Assembly: GCA_014607495.2 (NCBI GenBank)
Contig: CP053149.1
Location: 16,442,120 to 16,506,119, forward strand
Source of the DNA: Carposina sasakii
Lineage: Eukaryota > Arthropoda > Insecta > Lepidoptera > Carposinidae
DNA length: 64,000 nt
Reading direction: 5' to 3'
Made by a program: the position numbers and the translations under genes. The notes under the pieces were generated by a model, which was given only the letters and a program-made list of their open reading frames with translations, had not been told where the DNA came from and did no database searches. Positions 1 to 11,800 of the stretch are shown piece after piece (position 1 is the first letter of the stretch; each line of letters starts with the position of its first letter).

Positions 1-107
1 GGGTCATAAAGGAGACCCCACAGACTAGGTACATTATCTGTGTCACAGAATACAAAAATGTTAGTTGCGAAAAGAGTTTATTAGTTGTTCTATGAAGCGG
101 ACGGTAC

Positions 108-2413
108 CATCAAACTGCAGCACGATAAGCTCCGCGCGATGCGCTAGCGCCATCTGCCCACAGACCAGCAGCTTCCCCCCCCGCGCCCACTGCAGCCGAC
201 GCACGCCCCTCCAGCCGCGCGCGCTAGTGTCCTCACTCCAGCGAGAGGACCAGCGGCCGGCCGATAGCGTCCATAGCTGCACCCGTATGATGAATTTGGT
301 GAGATGTCTCACTTTTAAACGTCAAATTCACAGAGCTATTAATAACTAGATAAACTAAGTGTATGTACTTTACATATAAAAATAGACTTAAGAATTAGAA
401 TAGACACTCGTTTTCGAGCCAGGACTGAATGAATTAGGGCTGATAGAAGTGGTTTGCGATCCCTTTTTACACACCAAGTAGAAACACTTGTCTTGTCTAG
501 TTATTACTTAGCTCTGTGGATTTGACGTTTAAAAATGAGACATCTCGCTCTCACCAAATTAATCATACGGGTGCTGGTGCATGTATATTCATAGCTTAGC
601 TGCAGGGCACTTTACTATAGGTGTACTATTACATAAGCACATGGCTATGTTCCCATAATGGGGTAGAACTGTGGGTTCACTAAGATCTTACAGCCACAGC
701 AAAGAGAGGCCAGATGTAAAATATACTTGCACGGTGGGAGATGCAGCTGATGTAGGTATTACAGTTAAGTCCCACATGAACACAGGAGCTATAGGAGAAA
801 GTAAATTAAGTAAAACTGTTTAAAATAAAAAGTGGATCTCTCATAGAAAAATACAGTGCAATCAATATTATGCTACACTATATTACCCTCCCTTTACCTA
901 GTAGAGCAGGCTAGTTAGTACCCATATCTCAGTCCTTTGCTAAACTCATATAAGTTCGTAAACATATGTATATCAGTTCCAGTCCTACTAACAACTAATT
1001 AAGAGCATGATGCATGACTTACCACCAGATTCCCTTCATGGTCAGCAGTGGCTAGCATGTCTCCATCAGCAGACAATGCCCCGTGTGTGAGGGCGGAGCG
1101 CCCGGCTGTCTGCTGTGAGACCAGGTCCCATTGGCTGTGTGTGCGGAGGTATTCTTGATGCCAGCTCCATGTTTCTAAATATAAGGTTTTTTAAAATACC
1201 ATTAAATAATAAATAAAGAAATTGCATAACATTATGTTGTGAATCACATACATATTTATATGTTCCAGCCCCCTTATTACCTAACTAGCAAAAGCAAAGC
1301 AATATCGCAAATTGTACAAAAATCTGAAAAATTGCTGATTGCTTGTCAAATTTGTATTAGGTACGTAAATTGAATTTCAAAGGAACTTTGACAATTCGAG
1401 GTGAATATTGTACAATTTTCGCTATCGCTTTGCTTCGGGTTTGGAAATTAGGTAATCAAGGGGCAGAACTACCATAATTTATGTACAATGGAGTACAGTA
1501 ATTCATAACAATCTGAAGAAAAAAACAAGCACCCCTACTAAACTTAAGTTTACTGTGTGCCTCCCTATTTCACATTTAGAACCATTCACACCACCATCAA
1601 ATTAGAATTACCGAAGAGAGTTACAAAAATACAATGTGCGTAGGTACACAGCGCCGGCCCGAAGTAAATTTTAGAATGGAGCAAGATCCAATTATGGGGC
1701 CTCTCCTGTTTGCTCCTAATAATATATAACTATATCTTTACCATTTAGGCACCCTCTAGGATTTGGCGCCTGGAGCGACTGCTACGTTCGCCGTATGGGC
1801 GGGCCGACCCTGTAGGTACATTATACATCCATCCCAAACTTAGCTTACTATATTCAATATTGGACTATACATAGTCAACACTTACCATATCAATATATCA
1901 GGACATTTCTTGGGGCTTAGGATAGCTGCAAAGGTCCAAAATTGTTTAGGTAGTTAGAAGCAAGACATCAATCAAACAAGAAACCCATTATAGTATGAAG
2001 CCTTTATAGTATGAAGGTTTTTAATACCACACATCATCTCAAATAATTCTGTTAGGCAAGAGCCCTTACACACTGGCGACCATTATCCTGGTGGCCAAGT
2101 CGCGGGTGTCAGTGTGTTCTGGATTATGATAAGCAGTGGTCAGCGATAAAATCACGCAGATAAACTATAAACGATAATAGGTACCACAGTGTTCAGCAAC
2201 AGCCCGGCAAGAAGCAGGAGACGCGTTCGGCAGCAGTAGCCTCCTCCAAAGAGAAGGTTCACTGGCTGCTTTACGCCAGGAGCTACAAACGGCCCCGCAT
2301 CGCAGGAGATCAGGGCCTGGAAGCCAGGCGAACACTTCCCATAGAACTGCGGTAACCAGGCCACTCGGCCCTTGCCATTCTGACTCACATTCTTCTTCAC
2401 TAGAGTCTACCAT
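108..2413 (-). CDS. Fbxw5: F-box/WD40 protein, FBXW5-like (5' part; gene leaves window)
   Basis: Three coding exons are read on the minus strand: 2185-2413, 1023-1174 and 108-276. Their phases agree (1, then 0). The first begins with ATG at 2413, followed by an acidic stretch (DSSEEE) and an F-box with the pattern LPGPDLLRCGAVCSSWRK and SLWRRLLLP. The next two carry WSWHQEYLR, then WD-repeat text such as LSADGDMLATADHEGNLV joined to LWTLSAGRW, and then GKLLVCGQ and ELIVLQFDG. In the known FBXW5 family an F-box is followed directly by a tryptophan-rich link (SWYEEF in vertebrates) and WD repeats; the protein is a substrate receptor for cullin-RING ubiquitin ligases. The similarity of layout and motifs is why I choose FBXW5 over other F-box/WD proteins. 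The reading frame after 108 reaches a stop at 61, but the family is much longer, so I read GTACCG at 107-102 as a weak donor and place the remaining exons to the left of the window. The start codon is not independently confirmed. Confidence 0.66.
1649..1812. mobile_element. hAT-type MITE with 8-bp target duplication
   Basis: A 164-bp element begins CAGCGCCGGCCC and ends GGGCCGACCCTG. It is flanked by the exact 8-bp direct repeat TAGGTACA at 1641-1648 and 1813-1820. Eight-bp duplications and CAG...CTG ends are typical of hAT elements. An inverted second copy is at 61323-61482. It carries no gene and lies in the first intron of the F-box gene. Confidence 0.8.
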
Positions 2414-2533
2414 ACTTGGGAAAATGTTTAATTAAAAGTTATATGATTACGTTACAGTACAGTTTCATTGTTATTGAAAACTGCAAAAACAATAATCAGC
2501 TGATCGAGAATTTTGAGGTTATTTTTTTTTTTT

Positions 2534-2640
2534 AGTTTATCCCGAAGGAAAGGCAAGGGGAACTACGCCCATACAGCCATTGTCATTAGTAAATGATTTC
2601 TGGATTTATGATGGATGATAATGATGATGAATGGAAACGT
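2534..2640 (+). repeat. Interspersed repeat with AAGGAAAGGCAAG core
   Basis: A T-run is followed by AGTTTATCCCGAAGGAAAGG, then CATACAGCCATTGTC and a GATAATGATGATGA tail. Related copies occur at about 3230-3275 and 53620-53712 (plus strand), 55775-55890 (minus strand) and, shortened, 34655-34699 (minus strand). It is probably a non-autonomous retroelement; no coding capacity was seen. Confidence 0.6.
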
Positions 2641-2922
2641 CCGAAAAATCCTCAAGAACAAATGTAAAGTTAGTCAAAATGAAAAATAATTGCAGAAACG
2701 ACTTACATGGGCCCATGAAGAGATCGTATTCCGGCTAAAGTTTTACTTGGCTTACCTGCGTATAAAACCATGCACACGCACTAGATTCACATCACAAGTA
2801 ATCAAAATATAACTTATCTACCAGAAAACATCACTTCACGGACACATGCAAGCCATTTACAAATAATTTTTAATTTACACAAGAAAATTACACATGCACC
2901 CTTCCAGCTTTTTCCGCCGAAT
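2640..2922. repeat. Dispersed 290-bp block, second copy at 11948-12229
   Basis: This block is almost identical to 11948-12229 in the same orientation. Shared landmarks are CTTACATGGGCCCATGAAGA, TATAAAACCATGCACACGCA and ACACATGCAAGCCATTTACA. The second copy sits inside the hAT element at 11730-13439, so this one is likely a fragment of a related hAT element. No open reading frame of note was found. Confidence 0.7.
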
Positions 2923-3299
2923 CTCTTTTGAAGTTATTATTTATTTTGATATTTTTTTTAACTTAAATATTTGAAGGATGTTGTATGCCTCAAACATATA
3001 TCCATGTTTTAGCAAGTTATCTGCAACTCGAGACTTTAGAGACAATGAATGTTAAGCTTTTTTGACTATAATTTTGTTTAGCGACTTTTGAAAAGTGATG
3101 GTCACCTACTTATGGCCTTTTAAGATAATCATTCAATTCTGGCGCCTATCTTGTTAAGCGATTTATGTGTTATTATAGTGTTCAGTGATTTTAAATCTGA
3201 ATGTGTTCAGCGACTTTTCATGCTGACTAAGGAAAGGCAAGGGGAACTAAGCCCATACAGCCATTGTCTTTAGTGTACCAAAAGGCCCTTAAGGTGTGC

Positions 3300-3985
3300 C
3301 CAACGCGACGCCTGCTTTTCTTCTATATTCTTTGATACTCATTGCATCTAGTTTTGCAGACAGATAGAATATCAGTATCAAATTGTTACAGTTTACAGTC
3401 AGCACCACATCATACATATGAATATATAGCGTACCTTATAATATTAATTATTATTATTATATAAAGTCAATTGATTAAAGGCTATATTTTATAAAAGTAG
3501 CTATTATGACTCCTGCAATATTGTTCTGGGAGGTTGCGATGGTTGTATAAATAGCAGGGTAGAAACTAAATGGTGTCACTTTATTCTTGACTGTTGAGTT
3601 TGTAAAACGTTACTCTGCTCGATCTCTGTTCTATTTAAAAACATTGCAACGATATAATCTATTTACGGCGAATCGGGTTTTTTGCTGCTTCTTTCCCCGA
3701 ATGTTATATCGCCTGAAGCAGCTTTAACTGTATAAGTGATAAATAAATAGTTCTACATAGCAACTGCGATGTTTGACTCCGCATCCTGAATATACTGCTG
3801 CGCCAACGAGTAATCATCGGTGACAAATAATAACTATATATTATATGAACTGGATATCGATTTATTTAACGGTAAGAGTGTGGCGATTGTTAGGCGGCAC
3901 ATAAGCAGTAAATTCTTTGATTCGAAACAGTAGTGGTGAGTTGGGCAGCGGGTATTGTTGTTCTGACGCAGCTTTTGTACACACG
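3300..3985. other. Unassigned AT-rich stretch, possibly a solo LTR
   Basis: No gene was found. The stretch holds a TATA-like sequence (GTATAAATAGCAGGG, about 3545) and, roughly 190 bp downstream, a poly(A)-like ATAAATAAATAG. This spacing would suit a solo LTR, but I found no clear TG...CA ends or target duplication. Treat it as an unassigned intergenic sequence. Confidence 0.25.
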
Positions 3986-3993
3986 ATGTCAAT

Positions 3994-6900
3994 GTCATTT
4001 TCAAAATAATTGCTCATTTCAGAAATGTTACTTTTATGTCACAATAACATAAAAGTAACATAAAAGAAAACAAGGGCTGCATTCACAGTGGTAAATAAAA
4101 CAGTTTTTTAGTATTTAATATTGTAATAATTAATCAAACACGTACACGTACATTATTATGTACAGTTCGTGAGGTTTAAGCCGAGCTTTGCATTGTGTGT
4201 GAGTGTGCACATAGACACAGGTTAGTTTTATATCGGCGTAACTCCGTCGCGCTCCTACATTTCTTTAAGTCACTCACATGAATAGCTAGCTTAGCGTAGA
4301 CCCCGCGGCTGTACTGGACATAGTGAACATAAACATGAAACATACAAAATAATGACAATAATAAAACCGTCAGGGTTATGTTTAATTTGAAGATGGTTAC
4401 TCAGTTAATCATAAATCGAAAATAAAAATATAATATTAAAATGCGAACTTTGAACATTCTCTCTATCGTCATGATAATACTGCACGATTAACTTCCTAAT
4501 ATTTATATATAATGTCTGCCTATTCATACATGAAATATTTTAACAGTAGCTTCTTAAGTCGTATCTAAAGATACAAAACAACAAAAAAAAATATTTTAAG
4601 TGTTTTTCTTTTTACGAAATTATTATAATTCAATTTTTTTTTATATATTTTGCATAAAACCTTTAATGAAAACCCCTTAAATGAAAGTAAATAAATAAAC
4701 GTTCTGAATGTTAAAGGTCAAAAAATAAGAAACCAGTATTTATTTTGTAGCTCAAGTAATTTTAAATTATTTAATGTAAATATATTTAATAAAATTAGAA
4801 AAAAAACTTTTGAAATGGCTTCGTTATAACCGTCTAACAGTTAAAAACCGTTAGATGATACCCTTAAAATATTTCGTGTATGAATAGGTAGACCTTATAT
4901 AACTATACATATTATTCACTATCGCTACTAAAAAGATCCCAGAAATTTCTCTTCAAATCAACCGTAGAAACATTATAATATTTTGATGGCTTTTTAACCA
5001 TCTTTGCTAGATCCTTAGGTTTAAAATTTACTTTAATATCAGATAAAATAGTAACATTTGAAGTAGATGCATTACTGACATGATAATGATTAGTTTCTCC
5101 TATAGGTTCGACATCATCAGAATTAGGTAAAACTTTATTGGTTACTAACATCTCTAGGTCTTCTTGCTCAGATTCACTTTCAGATGTAGATTCTATAACA
5201 AGTCGTTTTGCTCTTGAACGTTTAACATGATCAGTAATTAATTTGTGACTTTTTATGGCATAACATTGGCAAATATTGGGCTTTAAACAAAAGCAGCTTA
5301 AAATTCGATATTGAATTATATTATCTTCGTTTGGTATTACTTGGTGTATTTTTGCGTATTTGGAACGGCCACAAATTTACAACCCTCAATTTGATTTTCT
5401 ATTCTCAATATGTCCTCCTGATCAATAAGAAATAATTTTACAGTGGTAGCAGTATTGTGTTCAAGTAATTGAATCGCAGTTTCAGCATCAGGTATATCAT
5501 GTCCGTATGATATTTGTTTATCTAACAATCTTTTTACTACTCCCCCAACCCCATCCGCTGCACCCTTCCCATGGGCCGCTTCAAAAAAATTCCAGGTTGC
5601 AAAAATAAAACCATAAGATTCTATCATTTTGGTAAGAAGGGCAAAGTTCTTCTTTTGCCTGTATTGACTTGACGGACCATCTGAGAAGAAATGTATAGTG
5701 TCTTTCAAAGGAAATCTATGTTTAATGTCACGCATCAGGGGCTCCAAGTGAGCCCAGATCGATTCCGGTGTGTGTTTGTTGCAGTTGGAAAATGTACAAA
5801 ATGATTCGGGATCAGTTTCATCATTATATATAATGCTTGTGTGCAAGGTGATTTGTGAATGTGATGCTCCAAAATGTACTGCTTGTATTTCATTATGAAA
5901 TTTGCAATTATAATTTTCTGAGAAGTCACAATGTAGCATAATTTCATTTCTTTGTAAATTCTCCTTCAATGATTTATAAATTTTGTATTGATGTGAAATG
6001 TTGTAAATATGAATTTTAAAGCCTCTTAATTCCGTGTCAAAATTTGATAATAGAGATTCTAACATACCTGATATTATTTGTTTAATTGTTTTTTTGGTTG
6101 ATTTTTTTTCATTGTTCTTTTCATATTCTATGGTTTTGACCGTCCACTCTAGCCATGACACTTTTTCATTCAATTTTATATTCAGTAAGTCATATCTGAT
6201 TGATTTGTTTTTGCAAATATCACATGTTGAATACATGCACTTTTGGGAGTATAAATCACACACTGTAGACTTTATAACGGTGTCCAAAGTATCACCGTCC
6301 TTAAAAATTTTTAGTGTTTTTAGGGATGTAAACTTGAAATCTATATTACTGTGTCTTTTGCAAAGACAAGTATTTCGATTTGATAATTTGGGATCAATAC
6401 GTAAAATGGCTTGAAACGTCTAAATGTGGCGTATGAAATTGGAATTCCAGTCTCCTTTACAAATTTTAACCGTAAATTTACCATCGAATCTAGCAAATAT
6501 CGTCTTTGCATTTTAACTTTATTTTTTGTTTTAGTTTCTTTCTTAGCTGCAGTAGCTCGACTGACATCATCTTGGTTAAAAAAAGTATAAATTTTATTTG
6601 CTAGGTTATTTCGTTTAATATTAACTTTTTTTGCATTACGTCTGATTGGGTATTTAATCCCAATAGCAGACTGTAATTTACTTTTCATTTTATACCCTTT
6701 TACGATGTCGTTACTTACAATTTCTTTTAATACATTTCTCTTTTCATTACTTCCTGCTGCATTATATTGTATTTTTAAGGATTCTATTAACACATTCTTT
6801 TCAAATAACTCCTTTTTAATAATTTCTTTTTCTTCTTCAGTAGTGTTTAAATTAGCAACAAATGAGTTGGTTTTTGATATTGGGCTTGACACAGTATAAA

Positions 6901-8655
6901 ATGACTCTCTGCTAAACATATTTTCTTTTTCTTCGTCTTCTTTTGTGTTTTGCAAAATTTTGTATCTATATATTTTTTTCTTTAAAGCTTTATTCTCTTT
7001 GATTAATAATTCAATTTTTTTCTTCATATTTTTATTTTCTTTGGTTAATGTTCTATATCTTTTCTGATATATTCTTTGGTATTCTTTTCGAGTTTTACCC
7101 TTTTCTATAACTTCTTGTTTATAGTCTGATTTTTGTTTTAAAGTCCTCCAATATTTTCGCCTGCTTTCTTTCTCTCGATCCGATAGCTCCCCAATTTTTT
7201 TATATAGAATTTTTTAGCTCTTTCTAAATTTTTTTCCTGTAGTGCTTTCCATTTTTGAGGATTATTCAATTTTAGTCGGTCTCGGTACCGTTTTTGCCTC
7301 TCTGCCGCAGACAAAGGCATATTTTCTGTAAAGAATAAAAAATACAATGTAATAACTCAGAAAATAATAATTAAAAAAATCATATTTAACGATAAAAGCA
7401 GTCTATTTTGAAGCATACGTCGTCGTAAAATTTAACGTGAAAATTAAATTTTGCATCACATTAACAAATCACATTGTATACAAGTATTTTTGAACATTGA
7501 GAATAGTATCAAACTTGTCATGCTAGAATAAGTCAGAGCCTGTTAATGCTAGACGAAAATACTTGGGTTATATTAAATAAATATATTACACTAATAACTC
7601 AAAGCTGCAGATCGCAATATACACTCGATCGCGCAACTTGTACAGTATAAACCAAAACGAAGGTATAAAATGATTAGTAAATTACAGTCAGCTATTATAG
7701 GGCCAATTTGAGGATTTTAAGTTATCCAAGCATCACTCAAAACACTGAATACGACCATAGAAAAACATGTTTATTTTACTATTGGTTTAATTATAATTTA
7801 TATAATATTTTAAAATCATGCTGTGGACACGTCTTAATCCAATTTTATGTAACGTAACATAAAAAAATGTTACATAAGTGTGACATAAAGGAACAAGTAA
7901 GCATGTTTTTCTACAAACTAACCTCAAATCACAGAACATAATTCACTCGATCGTTGCAGCTAATTAGCGACAGAATAGCACTATCATAATAGTTTCCTGA
8001 CAATTAAAAATAGTTTAAATTTACTTACCTTGCGTATTTTTTCCAATTTACCAAAAAGAAACCAGATAAATGTTTTTTATCGACGCACACCATACACCCA
8101 ACTTTTTTGCCGAGAACAAAATGGCTGCTGCCCTGTGATTGGTCGCCTGAGGTTCGGACAGTGACAGCAAATGTTGCCAGTATTAAAGTTTAACAAAATA
8201 CCTTTTTCGCGACTAAATAATGCGTTACATAAATGAAATAACATCGATGAAGTAATTTTGAGACCAGTTTTATTTTTTATTTATAACTAAAATTAATGTG
8301 TCAAATGAATTTTCAAGGATTCTACACACATTTTACAGTGTTATTAGAGAGGATAGCCAATTTTGTTTGATAATAAATAAAATACTTTAAATGTTTTTTC
8401 AAGTTTAAAATATCAGTGCTGGAAGTTGGACACACGTTTTTTGTAGGAAGACCAGAAACATGCTTTAAAAATTTCGCAATATATAAAAAATGAAGTATCA
8501 ACTACCAACAATGACATTATAATACAATATAAAGAAAGGCTTCTTTGTAATGTTCAGTATTTTATTAATATTGCCATTACAGTTTTTTTGTAGAAATTAA
8601 GGAAAGATGATGGACAAGATTTTTTTCTGAAATGAGCAATTATTTTGAAAATGAC
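3994..8655 (-). mobile_element. DNA transposon with 32-bp terminal inverted repeats
   Basis: The ends 3994-4025 and 8624-8655 are exact inverted copies over 32 bp, with the core CAAAATAATTGCTCATTTC. A direct repeat ATGTCAAT abuts the left end (3986-3993) and lies 4 bp outside the right end (8660-8667), consistent with an 8-bp target duplication and a small loss at the left tip. Between the ends lies one minus-strand transposase-like gene broken by frameshifts. The superfamily is not one I can name with confidence. hAT, P, Zisupton and Novosib all make 8-bp duplications, but the protein motifs do not look like a standard hAT transposase. Confidence 0.8.
4912..7320 (-). pseudogene. Transposase-like gene, frameshifted
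   Basis: The putative start is ATG at 7320 (MPLSAAERQKRYRDRL, a basic N-terminus). A lysine-rich coiled-coil-like region follows, then a CLCKRH zinc-like motif (about 6360). The core contains LHCDFSENY (about 5930), HFFSDGPSSQYRQ (about 5690) and WNFFEAAHGKGAADGVGG (about 5580). A Cys-rich tail near 5300 (CFC...CQCY) is followed by an acidic C-terminus ending near 4912. The three acidic motifs could be a DDE-type catalytic triad; that is inference. Reading continues only by changing frame near 7190-7205 (an A-run), near 6385-6400 and near 5335-5350, so the copy is dead. Similar proteins occur as uncharacterised arthropod and cnidarian gene models, to my knowledge. No function beyond transposition is suggested. 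Confidence 0.65.
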
Positions 8656-8866
8656 CCCAATGTCAATGTTCTCTGTTCATATATTTTAAGACAGTACTGC
8701 TATTAGGTAATGATTGAAATTATTAAACTTCTAAAAACTATGTATGTTATTGTTACATGTGATAACCTGTAATTGGCTTCTTTGTTGCTATAGAATATAT
8801 TATATTGTTTTATAAGCTGTTGGTTGTCCACAGAGCTGTAATAAATAAATAAATAGTGCAAAATCG

Positions 8867-8872
8867 TTTATT
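8867..8872 (-). promoter_or_regulatory. Poly(A) signal for the Ge-1-like gene
   Basis: AATAAA on the minus strand, 23 nt after the stop codon of the Ge-1-like gene. Close, but within the usable range for a short 3' UTR. Confidence 0.5.
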
Positions 8873-8895
8873 CATAATTAAAACATAATCGGACG

Positions 8896-11800
8896 TTATT
8901 GTAGTAGTTTATTGGCGGCCATCACGATGAGAGTTACGCGCCGATGGGCCACGTGGCCGGGGTAGGTCTGCAGGAAGGCCGTGAGGTGAGTTCGCACTTC
9001 GCTAACTACCGTGGGCAGGTGCTGGCGGGTGGCCGCGTCACTCGTATCCAGGTTTAGCAGCGCTTCTTCTAGATATCTGCGGAATATGTGCAGGTCAATG
9101 CAGTCTAATGTAGCAACAAGCTGATGAAATTAATGAGAAGTGTATGAAAAAGTATAGACAAGCGTCGACGTTAACGGCCATTATATACAGATACTTTAGT
9201 TTAGTGGGTAGCATGTTGGTAGCTTGATTTAGTTTCTTACTTCTTACAGACAGCGCGACATGTTTTTACAGAGTCAACACAACTATTCTACCTGCATTTA
9301 AGTTGCGTGTCGGTAACGAGGTCGGTGGCAAGCTGCTGCACCAGCGACAGCACCACCGCCGGCGCCAGTCGCCGCTGCGCCAGCGCCGCCGGGTCGGCCG
9401 CGCGACATGCGGCGACGACCAGCGACAGGTCGCCGGCTGATAGCGCGCGGGTGAACGACCCGTTTAGGTCGCCCTCGCGGATCGATTTGTTTATTTCCGC
9501 TGACATCATCTGTATGGTTAAGGGCCGATTTTTACCCGACTGCGCCAGAAGGAGGGTTATGTTTTTCGAATGTATGTTTGTATGTATATTTCTAGAGCTT
9601 AAATTAATTGTGGCATTGCTTGAGGTTAAGATTTAAAATTTTTACGAAGTTGGGTTTTTTCTTTAAATAAATGAGCTGTTATTCTAATAGTCAGACAAGG
9701 GTGGATCCAGACTTAAAGTCAGGGGGCGGTCATAAATCGATACCAAACAAGAACTGCAAGATCAAAATTATACATCCTACACAACCTGCAAAGTACCTAT
9801 ACAAAACATAGCCTCAGAAAAAAGCAAGCTACATACCATCTGATCAATAATAGAGGTCTCGCATTCAACTGGCGGCGGATCAGGCTCGTAGGCCTCCACA
9901 GAGTCGCAGTAGGCGTCGGGCGAGGCGCACGAGTCGCGAGGGGGCGTGGCCTCGTGGTGTTGCAGCACCTCCATCACGCGCGTGCGCCATGAGTGCAGCT
10001 CGTTCTCAAGCACTCTGATTTACAAGATATACCTATACAAGAGCCTTACTAATAAATAGCTACAAACTAAGTATAAGATTCACAGTTTAATTGGACAGAT
10101 ATTCCAGTGAACTCTGATAATTCCAATCGGGAAGCTCCGCGAATTATAGTACTGAAATAAATGATGACACATAGAAAATTAGTCTCATATTGTCTTCCGT
10201 CACTCGTGTGAGAGCACCATCCATTCGCCGATCGTAGGTATTCTAAGAAAGAGTACCTAGTCATTAAAACAGAGGGACTTATCTACATTTCGTTACTCTC
10301 ATAACAAATTTTAAACCTACGATGAAATCAACCCTCAAACACAGAATACCATATCTAATATTCACGATTCTCATTATCATGTAACATTACTAACATTAGA
10401 TACATATATGTATTAAGATGGCCACTGGCCGTGTGGTGCCGGCAGAGTAGAATTCGTACCACCCCATGTCTGCCCGTGGGCATCGTACGAGGCGATTAAG
10501 GGTTTCCGGGAGGTGGGCAGCAGCGCCTCCCGTGTTGACAACATACCTAGTCCAAAATACAAACTGCGGTCACCAACCCGCCTACCCAGCGTGGTGACTA
10601 TGGGCAAATACCCCCATTGCAGTCTTTTGGCGTGCCCTGGGGGAGGCCTACGTCTAGCAGTGGTCTGCAATAGGCTGATGATGATGATGATGTATTAAGA
10701 TATAAAGTAGCACAGAATGGACCATGGTCGGTCTAACTAACCGTATCTCTATTTCATACTCACTTCTCAACGTTCACCGGAAGATTGTCTTTTCCGTTAA
10801 TCTTCCCAGAATCGTTGGCCTGTTTGAGGAGTTGCTGATGCTGCTCCAGGGCCCTTCGCAAGCATCGCGAGGAGTTGTACACGGAGTTGGACAGGTTCAC
10901 TGTATTTTCTTCTACTACAATATAAATAAACTGAACTAAGTACCTACATAATTGACGGCCGATTGGTGTAGTTGGTAGTGGCCCTGCCTGCGACGCCATA
11001 GGTTCTGGGTTCGAACCCCGGTAGGTGCAAACATTTATGTGATGTATATCGATGTTTTTTTCCGAGTCATGGATGTTTCTATACGTGTCTATGTATTGAT
11101 ATACCGTTGCTTAGTACCCACCACACAAGACCTTAAGGATCTTAATGTGGGACTAGGTCAATGTGTTGTGAAGTGTGTGAATATTTATTTATTTATAAGT
11201 AAATGTAATAAAAAAACTCATTACCTATTTATAAAAATACTTATAAAACGATATTGTCTATATTAATTTATTTATTAAGTATGTTAATGTATGTACGACA
11301 TATCGTAGGCATGTCAATCCCATAAGTTCGAGCAGGTGCAACTGCTGTAGTAGAAGACTGTTATGCAGTCGTAGCTTGAAGCACTGCATCCTGACTGACC
11401 AATCCGGGTACGGTGGTCCTTACACTATTAGGCAGCTTTAAGAAAGATCCAGCAATCCAACTTGTATAATTCAAACAACTTACGTTCCCCAAAAGCCCCT
11501 TCGAGGACGCGCGTGACGTGCTTCAGAAGGCGGCGATGCGAGCGCTCCAGCACCGGCAGGTACAAGGCGGCCAGGTCTCGGGAAAACATGCTGCGCATGG
11601 CGGCGCCCACGGACGCCGAAGTGGAGCTTACCATGTGGTCGCGGAGCTCCTGGCGGTGCACACGTCTAGGCTGATAACCCACTAGCAAAGTCTTCATGCG
11701 TCGCATATCTTTGGCGATTTTAGTGCGAGCAGTGGCGGATTTACAAATTTTCAAGGTATAGGCTGAATAGTTTTTGCCGCCCTTGCCTCAACAATTGTCA

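Noticed and set aside
61..107. Stop codon at 61-63 as the true end of the F-box/WD40 protein
   Set aside because: The family has several hundred more residues with further WD repeats. The frame more likely leaves by a donor at 107. This remains open because the left flank is not available.
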